DNA of 33,289 nucleotides, taken from a virus. Positions 24,844 through 33,289 of this stretch are shown here, piece by piece. Both the position numbers and the translations under genes were made by a program. Below the pieces are notes generated by a model, which was not told the origin of the DNA, searched no databases, and saw nothing but the letters and a program-made list of their open reading frames with translations. The stretch lies in the IMG/VR virus record IMGVR_UViG_3300046170_000193, positions 1 to 33,289 of that record. One strand, written 5' to 3'. Positions within the stretch are counted from its first letter, which is position 1. Each line of letters starts with the position of its first letter.

Positions 24844-26829
24844 CTATGCGATTGCGTAGAAGATATAGTTTATACCACTAGCGTTTACTTGCAGTGCAGC
24901 AGTATGGTTTAATTTAAATCCACTCGAATCAGGTTCAATAAGATTATGATAGTCTTGAGTAGGTGAACCATTTGGTATTTGAGCATTAGTTAGGTTTAAT
25001 CTTAACAATTCTGCTTTGGTGGATGTGATACCTCTAGCAGTATCAAAGACTTGCCAATTAGGTCCAGTTTGACTCGTATCTTTAATTAATACAAACCTAG
25101 CACCATTGCTAAAGCCACAGTCTATAACACGATCAGACGTTGCATTCCCAGTATAGCTTCCCACCTTGGATACACCTGCTACGGTAGCGAAAAGGTAGGC
25201 TATGTAGTGGTATCCACTTGAACCATTAACACCATTATAAGCTCCAACAGTAAATTGTGTAGCAGTCGGTGATGTGTTATTCCAAGCAGCTTGATGTGTT
25301 TGTTCAGCAGCAGTTGTGTTTAACTCTAACCATTTAGTATTTCCTAAAGCAGAATGATAGACAAACCAATCATCGTTATTAGCTGATCTATTTTTAACCC
25401 AAATCATCTCAGGTACTGCACCAAGATTATGGTTTAGTGTAAGGCCCATGCTTCCTGATCCTTGATAAGCAACCACATCGAAATACGAGGGTGCACGTTT
25501 CCACATCCAACCTAGATAAGCCGAACTATAAGCATAAGCAAAGAAACCATTCTGATAGTCATATACATAGTTAGTGTTAGCTTGCTCTGCGTTAGTTTCA
25601 CTTGTTTCTAAATACTTACCTTGCGTCAATCTAGAGGATATTCTAAATGTGCCAGTTCCAGTAGTTTGTTTAAATAGACCCATATCAACAGGGAAACCAG
25701 ATTGAAAAGCAGGGACGTCAGAGCCATTAGCATAATCAATAGCAAAAACCTTAGTCGCATCATCTGGTACAGCTAGTGGGCCTCTGCGTATTGCCATGTA
25801 TATGTAGTTGCTACCAGATGCGTTAGTTCTGTTGCTTTGGCTTTTAAGTTGAAAGCCAGTTGGGGTAATATCAAAATGTTCTGTAAAAGCGTCTTCAGCA
25901 TTAGATAAATTTGGGTACAAGCTAATAGGCCTTCCACCCACAGGCATACCCCTCATGCTGTCAAATATTTGCCAATTTTCACTACCATCTGCGCTTTTAA
26001 TCATCAACCACTGTGGCTCAAACCCAACGTTTACAACAGGGCCAGTGGTAGAGTTATTACCAGTATAACTGCCACACTTAATAATATCTTGGTCACTATC
26101 AGGGCCGAACTCACCGTCATTATTGTTGTGTGCGAATAGGTAGGCTACAAAGTTATACCCAGAAGCATTTGTGTCACTATAAGAGCCTACCGTAAAGACG
26201 GAATCTGTAGGTGCGGTGTTATTCCACAAGCCTGAAAAAACTCCGACTGTAGGATATTCACCCCATGGATCTACTGTATTTAGAGCCATTCTTCCGTTTT
26301 GAGGAGTTCCATTTGGGCTTGCGTCTTTGTGGTAAACATTCCATCGACTATTACTGCCAAGAGACTTCACCATCATCATAGCAGGTACAACGCCCAGATT
26401 GTGTGAAATGTTTTGTGTACTTCCTGTTCCAGTATACGTCACAATGTCCATGAACTTAGGAGCTTTGCGAAATGTCCACGAGACGTAGTCTTCAGTATTG
26501 ATGTTTATATTATTGTCATCATTAATTCTGAAACCATTGTTGTTAAACTGAGTTAGAGTGTTTCCTTCGTTTGCTTCAGCAACAGCACTGTTAGTAATTA
26601 ACATTTTTGCTGCACCTCTTACAGTATCAAAAATATTATTACCGTAAGAACCATTGTCTCTATTTTTAGTCCAAACAAGGCCTCCTTCAGAAAGGTCAAT
26701 ATTATTTACAATATCTCTATTATTGCTACCATTTCCAGTATATAAATGACAGGAAAACACCTCGTCTACATCAAGACCTGCACCACCTACGCCAGAGGCT
26801 GCTGCTGCTACTATTTTAGAAGCTGTCAT
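24844..26829 (-). CDS. Tail fibre/receptor-binding protein with repeated DUF7483-like domains
   Basis: 661 aa. Seen: at least four copies of a beta-rich domain with the pattern YTGNG...GFxPxWxMIKxxxGxxNWxIFDxxRG. They start near residues 30 (LYTGNGSNNRDIVNNIDL), 135 (TYTGTGSTQNISHNLGVVP), 245 (SYTGNNSTTGPVVNVGFEP), 455 (AYQGSGSMGLTLNHNLGAVP) and 555 (SYTGNATSDRVIDCGFSNG). Some copies are followed by WNNTxPTxxxFTVGxYxxxNxSGYxxVAYLFA. I recall this family as DUF7483, found in marine phage fibres. It is probably a host-recognition protein exposed on the tail. The ATG lies just after the preceding stop, and the ribosome binding site is weak (GGGAT). Confidence 0.7.
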   Translation of the reverse strand: MTASKIVAAAASGVGGAGLDVDEVFSCHLYTGNGSNNRDIVNNIDLSEGGLVWTKNRDNGSYGNNIFDTVRGAAKMLITNSAVAEANEGNTLTQFNNNGFRINDDNNININTEDYVSWTFRKAPKFMDIVTYTGTGSTQNISHNLGVVPAMMMVKSLGSNSRWNVYHKDASPNGTPQNGRMALNTVDPWGEYPTVGVFSGLWNNTAPTDSVFTVGSYSDTNASGYNFVAYLFAHNNNDGEFGPDSDQDIIKCGSYTGNNSTTGPVVNVGFEPQWLMIKSADGSENWQIFDSMRGMPVGGRPISLYPNLSNAEDAFTEHFDITPTGFQLKSQSNRTNASGSNYIYMAIRRGPLAVPDDATKVFAIDYANGSDVPAFQSGFPVDMGLFKQTTGTGTFRISSRLTQGKYLETSETNAEQANTNYVYDYQNGFFAYAYSSAYLGWMWKRAPSYFDVVAYQGSGSMGLTLNHNLGAVPEMIWVKNRSANNDDWFVYHSALGNTKWLELNTTAAEQTHQAAWNNTSPTATQFTVGAYNGVNGSSGYHYIAYLFATVAGVSKVGSYTGNATSDRVIDCGFSNGARFVLIKDTSQTGPNWQVFDTARGITSTKAELLRLNLTNAQIPNGSPTQDYHNLIEPDSSGFKLNHTAALQVNASGINYIFYAIA

Positions 26830-26833
26830 ACTA

Positions 26834-27997
26834 TTATCCCATTGCCTGTCCTAGAGTGAAGCCATAGTAATTACTTCCTCCATCCACCGTGATAAATGCA
26901 AATACGTCAATTCCTGCATTTGTAGCTGTTATCGTAGGTGCTGTGGCTGCTGCCCAGTCTACAGTTCCAGGCCAAGTGATTGTCCTTGCGGAACTATCTT
27001 GCACTACCTTTAGAATAAATGCACTGGCTCTACCTGACGCTGCAGGGTTGCTAAACGTGTAGGTTACATTCTCAGATAGAGTGTGTGTAAACACGTTGCC
27101 ATCACGTAGGTTTATTGTAGCTGCATTAGAACTAGAAGAAACTACAGTGCTCTCTTCTGTTGTACCATTATCAAAACTTACAACACCGTTAGCATCTGCT
27201 GTTACAGCTTTAGATGCTGCTGTTAATCCTAGAGTTGCAATATCTAAGTAGTTTAACTCAGCCGTTGTTGCTGTCACACCATCAAGTATGTTTAATTCGG
27301 CTGCTGTAGAAGTTACACCGTCTAAGATATTTAGTTCAGCAGCGGTTGAAGTAACACCGTCAAGTATATTTAACTCTGCTGCTGTTGATGTAACACTAAG
27401 ATCACTTAGGCTAGAAACTGTAGCTCTTACGTCAACCTCTCCACCCATACCACTATGGCTAGAACAGTAGTAGTATAAAGTATCTGGAGCATCTTGCTCT
27501 AGTTTAACCTGTGTGTAAGCTCCTGCAGAACCTGGAGTTCCTACTGCTGTTACACCTGTAGTAAATGCACTACCACCACCATGTGTACCGTTTGAGGTTG
27601 TACTTAGTAGTAGTGGGTGTCCTGAGTTGCTGCTATCTGACTGATCAAATCTGTACGTTACTGAGGGTGCGAGTAAACCTAGTTGCTGTACTGTTCCATC
27701 AAGAGCATACTTGTTACCGCCAGAGTCAACTACAGTAACTGCAATTGTTGCGTAAGGTTGTTTAGCATCTATCTGAGTTTGTACATTTGATGTTACACCA
27801 TCAACATAATTTAATTCAGCAGTTGTGGCTGTTACACCGTCAAGTAAGTTTAACTCTGTGTTAGTTGATGTAACACCGTCAAGTTTACTTATCGCAATGG
27901 CTGCACTTGCGTTAATGTCAGCATTAAGTATAGTACCGTCTGTAATATTAGTACTAGTGACATTAGTTGGTGCAGGTTGATTTCCTATATATGGCAT
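26834..27997 (-). CDS. Tail fibre with TAAELN repeats and a cupredoxin-like CxxHxxM segment
   Basis: 387 aa. GGGAG lies upstream. It starts MPYIGNQPAPTNVTSTNITDG, an opening typical of marine phage fibre proteins. It contains two blocks of 13-residue TAAELNILDGV-type units (about 40-70 and 205-255). Between them is a beta domain, about residues 85-200, with SGHPLLLS and later TLYYYCSSHSGMGGEV: a His, then C-x2-H-x2-M, reminiscent of type I copper sites. The C-terminal part is a beta-rich module (NVTYTFSNPAASGRASAFIL region). It is probably a receptor-binding or fibre-tip component. Whether copper binds is unknown. Confidence 0.7.
   Translation of the reverse strand: MPYIGNQPAPTNVTSTNITDGTILNADINASAAIAISKLDGVTSTNTELNLLDGVTATTAELNYVDGVTSNVQTQIDAKQPYATIAVTVVDSGGNKYALDGTVQQLGLLAPSVTYRFDQSDSSNSGHPLLLSTTSNGTHGGGSAFTTGVTAVGTPGSAGAYTQVKLEQDAPDTLYYYCSSHSGMGGEVDVRATVSSLSDLSVTSTAAELNILDGVTSTAAELNILDGVTSTAAELNILDGVTATTAELNYLDIATLGLTAASKAVTADANGVVSFDNGTTEESTVVSSSSNAATINLRDGNVFTHTLSENVTYTFSNPAASGRASAFILKVVQDSSARTITWPGTVDWAAATAPTITATNAGIDVFAFITVDGGSNYYGFTLGQAMG
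27247..27395 (-). repeat. Tandem 39-bp coding repeats in fibre gene (about four units)
   Basis: About four consecutive 39-bp units, each encoding a variant of TSTAAELNILDGV, with silent differences between copies. They lie in frame in the 387-aa fibre gene and are similar to units in the 734-aa gene. The gene has a related pair near 27785-27880. Confidence 0.85.
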
Positions 27998-28009
27998 CTA
28001 TTCTCTCCC

Positions 28010-28342
28010 TTACGTCTGCTCTAGTACAGAGACTATAGCGTCTGCACTTGAAGCTGTATTACTTGTAACCTTCAGTATGTCAGTAGTTTCTAGAACTACT
28101 TTCTGATCACCGCCTATTGGAACTAATGCTCCTCCTACTGGAATAGTAGCTGCCTTTACTAGAAAGACACTAGCAGAAGCAGAACTGTCAGTTACTACTA
28201 CATCTACTGTAATAGCAGATGAGTGTCTGTTTGCTACAGTCATGCCTATAACTGTTGATGTAGTTGCAGAAGGTACAGTATAAACACTTGTCTGTGATGT
28301 GCCTATTGCTGAACTAACTGCGTTCTTAAAAGTGTTAGCCAT
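28010..28342 (-). CDS. Small beta-rich virion protein, unknown
   Basis: 110 aa. AAGGA lies upstream. The sequence is all beta-like (TSVYTVPSATTSTVIGMTVANR, VVVTDSSASASVFLVKAATIPVGG) and ends near the stop with SVLEQT. Small proteins of this kind sit among tail-fibre genes of marine phages; this one may be a fibre connector or cap. No specific family recognised. Confidence 0.55.
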   Translation of the reverse strand: MANTFKNAVSSAIGTSQTSVYTVPSATTSTVIGMTVANRHSSAITVDVVVTDSSASASVFLVKAATIPVGGALVPIGGDQKVVLETTDILKVTSNTASSADAIVSVLEQT

Positions 28343-28352
28343 TTTTTAATCC

Positions 28353-30359
28353 TTATCCTAACGCAATAGCAAAAGCAATGGGATCGTCTATCGGAGCAAA
28401 ACGAGCATCACTTTCAGTTTTTGTATAATGGGTTGATAGCGAGAATGTACCATAAGCTACTAGGTCTAAAATATCTCCTGCTGTAGCACCCGATGCCAGT
28501 ACAACTGCTGTACCTGACGTAGCAGTAAAGTCTGTACCTGCTAATAATTTTACACCGTTAAGATAAACATCTACAAATCCAGAGTCGTAAGTTATGTTGA
28601 ATGTAGTTTGCCCACCTGTGGCTGTATAAGTTTGTCTTGATGAAGTTCCGTTTACAGATGATCCTGCTGCAGTAAAACCAGAGCCACCATATACCTGCAT
28701 AGAGTTTGAGGTAGTATTAAAGTAGAGAGTTCCTACTTGAAGAGCATCACCATCATTGTCTACACTAGGAGCAGATGACTTAGCACCAAGGTATCTGTCA
28801 TCAAACGAATCAAAACTAGCTGCTGCAGAGGTTGCACTAGAGGCTGCTGCTGTTGCGCTGTTTGCTGCACCAGTTGCACTTGAGGCAGCGGCTGTAGCAC
28901 TTGAAGCGGCTGCTGTAGCTGATGTTGCTGCTGCAGTACCTGATCCCAGAATAGTATCAACATATGTCTTGGTTGTCAAGTCTGAATTTGCACTTGGTGT
29001 GTAAGTTGCAGTAATTTTGTTACTACCTGCTGCTACTGCACCTGTTAGAGTACCACCTGCTAATGGTAAGAATGTATCCGTTGCATACTTTTTAGTTGCT
29101 GCATCTTGATCTGCTGTAGGATCACCTAGTCCTGTAATCTTAGCTGTACCCATAGCTATAGCACCAGACATTGTACCACCTGCAAGTGGCAGCTTGGCAG
29201 CTATACTAGTTGTAATAGTTGTGCTAAAACTTGCATCATCGTTGATTGCTGCAGCTAGTTCGTTCAGTGTGTTTAGTGTTCCAGGTGCTGAGTCAACAAG
29301 TCCTGATACCTGTGTATCAACATAATTTTTAGTCGCAGCATCTTGTGCATTACTAGGATCAGTAACGTTAGCAATTGTTGTACCTGTAACGTCCAGTGTT
29401 CCGTTGACTGTTACGTTAGTAAATGTAGATGTACCAGAACTAGCTGTTACGTTTCCTGTTACGTTACCAGTGATATTACCTGTAATGTCACCAGTCTATA
29501 TCCCCTGTAATATTACCTGTCAAATTACCAACAAAGCCAGAGCTTGCTGTAATAGTTGTACCTGTTATGGCAGCAGCACTATTAGCCCCAATAATAGCAC
29601 CATCAATAGCACCACCATTAATATCAACAGTTGCTAATGTTGCTTGTCCAGATGTTGACACAGTTGTAAAGCTACCTGCTGCTGCACTAGAAGCACCAAT
29701 AACTGTAGCCATCTATGTTACCACCATTTATGTCTGCAGTTGCTACTGTTGTAGTTCCTGTAGCGGTTAGTGCAGTGAATGTACCTGCTGCTGCTGTTGA
29801 AGCACCTATTATAGTGCCATCAATATTACCACCGTTTACATCTGCTGTAGTTACTGTTGTAGTTCCTGTAGGCAGTAAGGTCAGTAAATGTAGCTGCACC
29901 TGCTGAAGCTGCTCCTATTGTTGCACCGTCTATTGCACCACCGTTAATATCTATATTAGAAAATGTAGCTGCACCTGTTACAGTAACAGAGTCAATATAG
30001 CCTACACCGTCAACATAAAGATCTTTAAACTTTAATGAGGATGTACCAATGTCAATGTCATCATCAGTTACAGGAACAATAGCACCGTCTTGTATACGTA
30101 CTTGCTCTACTGCAGATCCACCTACTTCACTAAAGAAACCTATTCTATTGTTACTAGTATCTATTACAACTTTGTTTAATGCATCACTGTCAGCTATTAG
30201 AGGTACATAACCACCTTCAGTAGAACTACCGTCATGCTTGTGTCCAGTAGCTAAAGCAAAAGTATCTCGTAGAGCATTGTACTCTGCGTTTACTGGTGCA
30301 GCTTTAATAACCGCATTAGCGATAATATCGGCTGCTGATTGTCTTGAATAACCTGCCAT
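28353..30359 (-). CDS. Tail fibre protein, reading frame broken three times
   Basis: A single gene of about 667 aa when three extra bases are removed. It starts at ATG 30359 with AGGAG upstream and MAGYSRQSAADIIANAVIKA, continues to LTA near 29873, shifts +1 at GCC_TAC, again at GGC_TAC near 29707 and again at ATA_GAC near 29497, then runs open to 28353. The distal part shows AAATKKYATDTFLPLAGGTLTG collar-like units, an Ala/Ser/Thr repeat stretch and a C-terminal YTKTESDARFAPIDDP. Repeats of approximately 30 residues (GGNIDGTIIGASTAAAGTFT) make up the middle. For the first break the sister copy in the same gene reads GCTACAGG where the broken one has GCCTACAGG, which points to one inserted base. 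As written, the product would stop early; either the gene is disrupted or these are sequence errors. Confidence 0.75.
28817..28938 (-). repeat. Ala/Ser/Thr heptad-like coding repeats
   Basis: About six 21-bp units encoding variants of ATAAASS inside the broken fibre gene, each rich in GCT/GCA/TCT codons. This low-complexity stretch probably forms a flexible or coiled fibre segment. Confidence 0.75.
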
Positions 30360-30360
30360 G

Positions 30361-31899
30361 TTATAACCTGTCTCCTACCCCAAATGTAATCACTAAACCT
30401 TGTATACTATGTGATGCACTTGTGTCATTAGTAACGTATTTTAAAGATGCGGATTTACCTGATCCTTCAATGTTAGTTCGTTGTACTGGTGATGGATTAC
30501 CATCAAATATTGCAGTGCTATTATATACTGCTTCGTTATAGTAAGCCGCTGCACCTGTGTTATCTAAATTAAAGTTAGTTGGATTTAATGTAGCTACATC
30601 TTCGTAGTCATACACAGCCGACATAACTATTGAGTTGTCTCCTTCAGAACGTAAGTATGTAGATACATTATAAAATATTTTACGTTGTTCAGGATCTTGT
30701 AAATAGTAAAAGGGAGTTTGAAAAATACTAAATATTGGATCACCTGCAAAACTGTTACCACTTTCTTGTTGTTGTACCTTACCTGCTGAAGTACCATGTA
30801 TAACAATTTCGTTTTGTCCTATGTAACCACTAGCTGCACATGTAGCTGTAATACCTAACATTTGACTATACTCAAACTGTAATCCGTTAGGTGTTTGTCT
30901 AAACCCCCCAATAATACCTTGAGTATCTGCAGTAGCAAAGAAGTAACGGAACTGTGTTTTCTGTCGTATAACTACTGCGTTTAAACCCTCTAGGTCAATA
31001 TCAAATACAATGTCTGTAAAAATAGACTGAATGTTTTTAGATACTGTTTCTAGATTAACGTCACCAATTTTTGCTGTACCTGAAATAGGACGTAAGCCAT
31101 CCTGTGATAAAAATAGTAAGTCACCGCCAATTTCTATAACACTATCTGTAGCTAAACATCCAAGGTCATCTGTAACAGTTTGTAATGTAAAGTTAGCTAA
31201 TGCCGTACCACCTAGTTTTTTAATATTAGTAGAGCCGAATACAAATAGTTCGTTTCTAAATGATTTGATAGCAACTATAGGAAAACCTACGTTTATTACA
31301 CCTGCACCATCATTAGCAGCAAAATTTGTTTCCGCTAGTGGAGCACTAAAAAATAATTTAGTTGGGTGTGCAGGATCTCCTGCTAAGAATAAATGATTTT
31401 GAAATATAGCAGAAAACTTAGGATCAGTAGGAGCACTACTATGTGTAATTTGTGTATACGTAGTTCCATCATACGTAGACGCAGGGTTTATACCATCTGT
31501 TAATACAACCTTTGGAGTACCAAAGTTAAACCTAGAAAACCTAACCTTAGTTACCCCTACCATTGTAGGTGAACCTGCAGTTGTTACAGCATCCCAAGCT
31601 GAACTAGAGTTATTCCATTTGTGTAAGTAGTTGTTACCTGATGATGGTTTTCTACAAGCTAATATGCCATCATTAATACCGTCAGCTACACAAACACCTA
31701 GCACACTTCCTGTGCCTGTAACTGTGCCATAGTTATTGGCAAATCCATTTATCTTTCTATATCCACCTGTAACAGCAGGTTCATAGTTAATTAAAGATAT
31801 AGCAGATCCAGGTTGTGTCTCACCTTGAGATAATACATCTCTGCTAGTATTTAGTCCTCCTTGACAGAAGACTTTAAAGGAAGCTAAATTGTCTGCCAT
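30361..31899 (-). CDS. Tail nozzle/tubular protein, podovirus type
   Basis: 512 aa. The start shares a TAATG overlap with the upstream gene. It begins MADNLASFKVFCQGGLNTSRD, then NYEPAVTGGYRKINGFANN, a beginning I associate with nozzle-type podovirus tail proteins. The body is a long run of beta strands with repeated short loops, consistent with a propeller-like tail nozzle. It would sit below the adaptor and let DNA exit. The assignment comes from gene order (adaptor, nozzle, fibres) and sequence feel, not from an alignment. Confidence 0.6.
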   Translation of the reverse strand: MADNLASFKVFCQGGLNTSRDVLSQGETQPGSAISLINYEPAVTGGYRKINGFANNYGTVTGTGSVLGVCVADGINDGILACRKPSSGNNYLHKWNNSSSAWDAVTTAGSPTMVGVTKVRFSRFNFGTPKVVLTDGINPASTYDGTTYTQITHSSAPTDPKFSAIFQNHLFLAGDPAHPTKLFFSAPLAETNFAANDGAGVINVGFPIVAIKSFRNELFVFGSTNIKKLGGTALANFTLQTVTDDLGCLATDSVIEIGGDLLFLSQDGLRPISGTAKIGDVNLETVSKNIQSIFTDIVFDIDLEGLNAVVIRQKTQFRYFFATADTQGIIGGFRQTPNGLQFEYSQMLGITATCAASGYIGQNEIVIHGTSAGKVQQQESGNSFAGDPIFSIFQTPFYYLQDPEQRKIFYNVSTYLRSEGDNSIVMSAVYDYEDVATLNPTNFNLDNTGAAAYYNEAVYNSTAIFDGNPSPVQRTNIEGSGKSASLKYVTNDTSASHSIQGLVITFGVGDRL

Positions 31900-32627
31900 T
31901 AGATCACGCTATTAAAGGTACTAGTATATGGGCGATTAATTGCCGTTGAACGCACATACAAATTATCGTCTAGTAATATTCTACGCATAGACTTTATACC
32001 CTCTTCAAAATTACTTTGGTGCATTGCCGCACTTTGTTCATTACTACGAAAGCGCATAACAAACATAACTGCACCATCAACTACAACATGTTTAAACCTA
32101 TCAGGTATAATCATTGTATCTGTGTGTGCAGTTAAGTCTGAAGGAAAGGTAAAGTAAACATACTCTACTTCATATGCTGCGTCAGTAAGAGGAGTAACAC
32201 CAAACTTTTCTTCTAGTGTTTGATATACATATAGAGGTTTACTAACGCCATTTGTTTGATCACCCTCATCATCTTGAGTACGATAGTTTTGTAAATAGTC
32301 ATTATATGTTATTGTTCTAAGTGGTCTTGGTGTATTGTCTAGTCCACTAGTCTTTTTCAAAAAGAACGAATCCCAATCAACAGTACCCATGTCTGTAGGA
32401 AAGTCATAGGTTCTTTGGGCTGCTGTTAATGTTTGAGTATTGGTTGTTTTTAAAAAAGGATATTCTTGACCGTCTTGTATTATTAATCTTATGCTATTGT
32501 TAATAGCATCTTTAACTAAACCCTGCACATTACGTACAGTGGTAAAGCCGTCACCTGCAGTATCCAGAGTAACTTCATTCAGTCTTCGTAGTGTATCGTT
32601 TACAAGTGTAATGTAAGTAGTTGCCAT
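31899..32627 (-). CDS. Tail adaptor / tail tubular protein A-like
   Basis: 242 aa. AAAGG lies upstream. It begins MATTYITLVNDTLRRLNEV, then has a beta domain with RTYDFPTDMGTVDWDSFFL and a C-terminal helix FRSNEQSAAMHQSNFEEGIKSMRRILLDDN. This pattern (helix, beta, helix with RILL) is typical of podovirus tail adaptors that ring the portal. It directly precedes the nozzle gene. Moderately confident. Confidence 0.65.
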   Translation of the reverse strand: MATTYITLVNDTLRRLNEVTLDTAGDGFTTVRNVQGLVKDAINNSIRLIIQDGQEYPFLKTTNTQTLTAAQRTYDFPTDMGTVDWDSFFLKKTSGLDNTPRPLRTITYNDYLQNYRTQDDEGDQTNGVSKPLYVYQTLEEKFGVTPLTDAAYEVEYVYFTFPSDLTAHTDTMIIPDRFKHVVVDGAVMFVMRFRSNEQSAAMHQSNFEEGIKSMRRILLDDNLYVRSTAINRPYTSTFNSVI

Positions 32628-32653
32628 TTAAATAACCTTTAGATAAGCTGAGA

Positions 32654-32673
32654 GGGGCAAGTTTCCCTGCCCC
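32654..32673 (-). other. Hairpin GGGGCA / TGCCCC in the intergenic gap
   Basis: A six-base-pair GC-rich stem with an eight-base loop between the capsid-end genes and the adaptor gene (minus strand). It has no T-run after it in the minus-strand direction, so it is not a classic terminator. It may be an RNA processing or stabilising structure or a weak attenuator. Confidence 0.35.
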
Positions 32674-32687
32674 CCAGTTTAGTTTAT

Positions 32688-33164
32688 TTATGCGCTGTCA
32701 CGACTTACTTCGTCAGCCGTCATTTCGCCTAATGCACTAACGTCCATCATTACGGCATATACACGTAGTGTACCTGCTGTAAATGATGCACCGCCACCTG
32801 CAAGGGTTACGTCAAGTGTATCTGCAGAAGTGATAACAACATCACCTGCCACAGTCGCTGAAGGGGCATAAGCTCCGTCAGCAGCACCATCAATATCAAA
32901 TGCAGCGACATACTCATTGTCATCTACAGCCGTACCTAAAATTGCGGTAGCGTCTGTGCCAGTATTTTGAGTAGCGGAAGCTGTTACTTGAAGACCTGCA
33001 GCAATAATTTTAGTATTAGCAGGTACAGTAATAGCCTGTACTACATCCCCATTTGGGTTAATACTATTTGCAGTTAGATCAATGGTTTGCTCAACCATGT
33101 AAGGTTGACGCCCACGTGAAGAACTCCCGTGTGCAGGAGCTAGAGTTGCAGTAATAGTAGCCAT
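32688..33164 (-). CDS. Beta-rich virion protein next to capsid (possible head decoration)
   Basis: 158 aa. AAGGAG lies upstream. Alanine/threonine/valine-rich beta-like sequence (MATITATLAPAHGSSSRGRQ, then VQAITVPANTKIIAAGLQV, DTLDVTLAGGG). It lies just downstream of the probable capsid gene, so a head decoration or stabilising protein is plausible. No family recognised. The high Ala/Thr/Val content resembles secreted or virion surface proteins. Confidence 0.55.
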   Translation of the reverse strand: MATITATLAPAHGSSSRGRQPYMVEQTIDLTANSINPNGDVVQAITVPANTKIIAAGLQVTASATQNTGTDATAILGTAVDDNEYVAAFDIDGAADGAYAPSATVAGDVVITSADTLDVTLAGGGASFTAGTLRVYAVMMDVSALGEMTADEVSRDSA

Positions 33165-33176
33165 TTTCTATTCTCC

Positions 33177-33289
33177 TTATCGCAAGTTGTATATCGCATT
33201 AACCAACGCTTCAGGGCGTAAGATTTTGCGACCATATAGATGCATACCACGAACAATGTCAGCAAAGCTGTCCTGATCACGATATGTTT
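33177..33289 (-). CDS. Probable major capsid protein, C-terminal end only
   Basis: The last 36 residues or so of a gene running off the right edge, in the minus-strand frame ending at TAA 33177-33179. The end reads RGMHLYGRKILRPEALVNAI, which resembles the C-terminus of HK97-fold or P22-like coat proteins of podoviruses. Position upstream of the virion genes supports it. Identity is inferred from a short piece. Confidence 0.5.
   Translation of the reverse strand, partial: TYRDQDSFADIVRGMHLYGRKILRPEALVNAIYNLR

Noticed and set aside
27247-27395. Regularly spaced 39-bp repeats resembling a CRISPR array
   Set aside because: They are contiguous, in-frame coding repeats with no unique spacers, part of a fibre protein.
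1-33289. Readthrough of UGA as a sense codon to explain the broken frames
   Set aside because: UGA ends several intact genes (thyX at 3519-3521, DNA polymerase at 6376-6378, the 1189-aa gene at 18214), and the breaks also need a change of frame, which readthrough cannot give.

Overview
This window is a piece of a short-tailed (podovirus-like) double-stranded DNA phage of marine alphaproteobacteria. The best match I recognise is the HMO-2011 type, known from SAR116 and Roseobacter-group hosts. The clearest pointer is a family A DNA polymerase carrying a DnaJ-like zinc-ribbon insert (CxxCxGxG-type pairs) between its exonuclease and polymerase parts, a hallmark described for phage HMO-2011. Other pointers are the T7-like replication set (primase, DnaB-like helicase, endonuclease I), phage ThyX, a B12-dependent ribonucleotide reductase, a MazG-like hydrolase, and marine-phage tail-fibre repeats. 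This assignment rests on motif recognition, not on a database search.

Left arm, about 1-12567, plus strand: a tightly packed, overlapping operon. In order it holds a tyrosine recombinase cut by the window edge, a primase, a helicase whose frame is broken twice, ThyX, four small unknown proteins, DNA polymerase, a probable ssDNA-binding protein, a Cas4/RecB-like Fe-S exonuclease, a small coiled-coil protein, endonuclease I (junction resolvase), a small unknown protein, a DUF3310 protein, another small unknown protein, class II ribonucleotide reductase, a probable PD-(D/E)XK nuclease, an RMF-like small protein and a MazG-like pyrophosphohydrolase. Together they would take over and degrade host DNA, recycle nucleotides (the exonuclease and endonuclease supply nucleotides, the reductase makes dNTPs, ThyX makes dTMP, the MazG-like enzyme cleans nucleotide pools), replicate the phage genome and possibly integrate it.

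Junction, 12575-12593: a GC-rich hairpin with A's before and T's after it. It sits exactly between the convergent operons and probably acts as a terminator for both.

Right arm, about 12599-33289, minus strand: the virion genes, transcribed right to left from a promoter outside the window. Read in that direction they are the C-terminus of a probable major capsid protein, a small beta-rich virion protein, a tail adaptor (tubular A-like), a tail nozzle-type protein, a run of fibre/receptor-binding genes with a tail-fibre assembly chaperone, a small membrane protein (possible holin), and a set of large, low-complexity, coiled-coil or alpha-helical proteins that are probably internal/ejected virion proteins. 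Terminase, portal and a lysin are not in the window.

The most notable anomaly is a set of six +1 frame transitions, each meaning one extra base: two in the helicase, one between two large virion ORFs and three in a tail fibre. A seventh break, of opposite sign, lies in the integrase N-terminus. Only the first helicase site (CCC_TGA) looks like a genuine programmed +1 frameshift site. The rest look more like indels, real or from sequencing.
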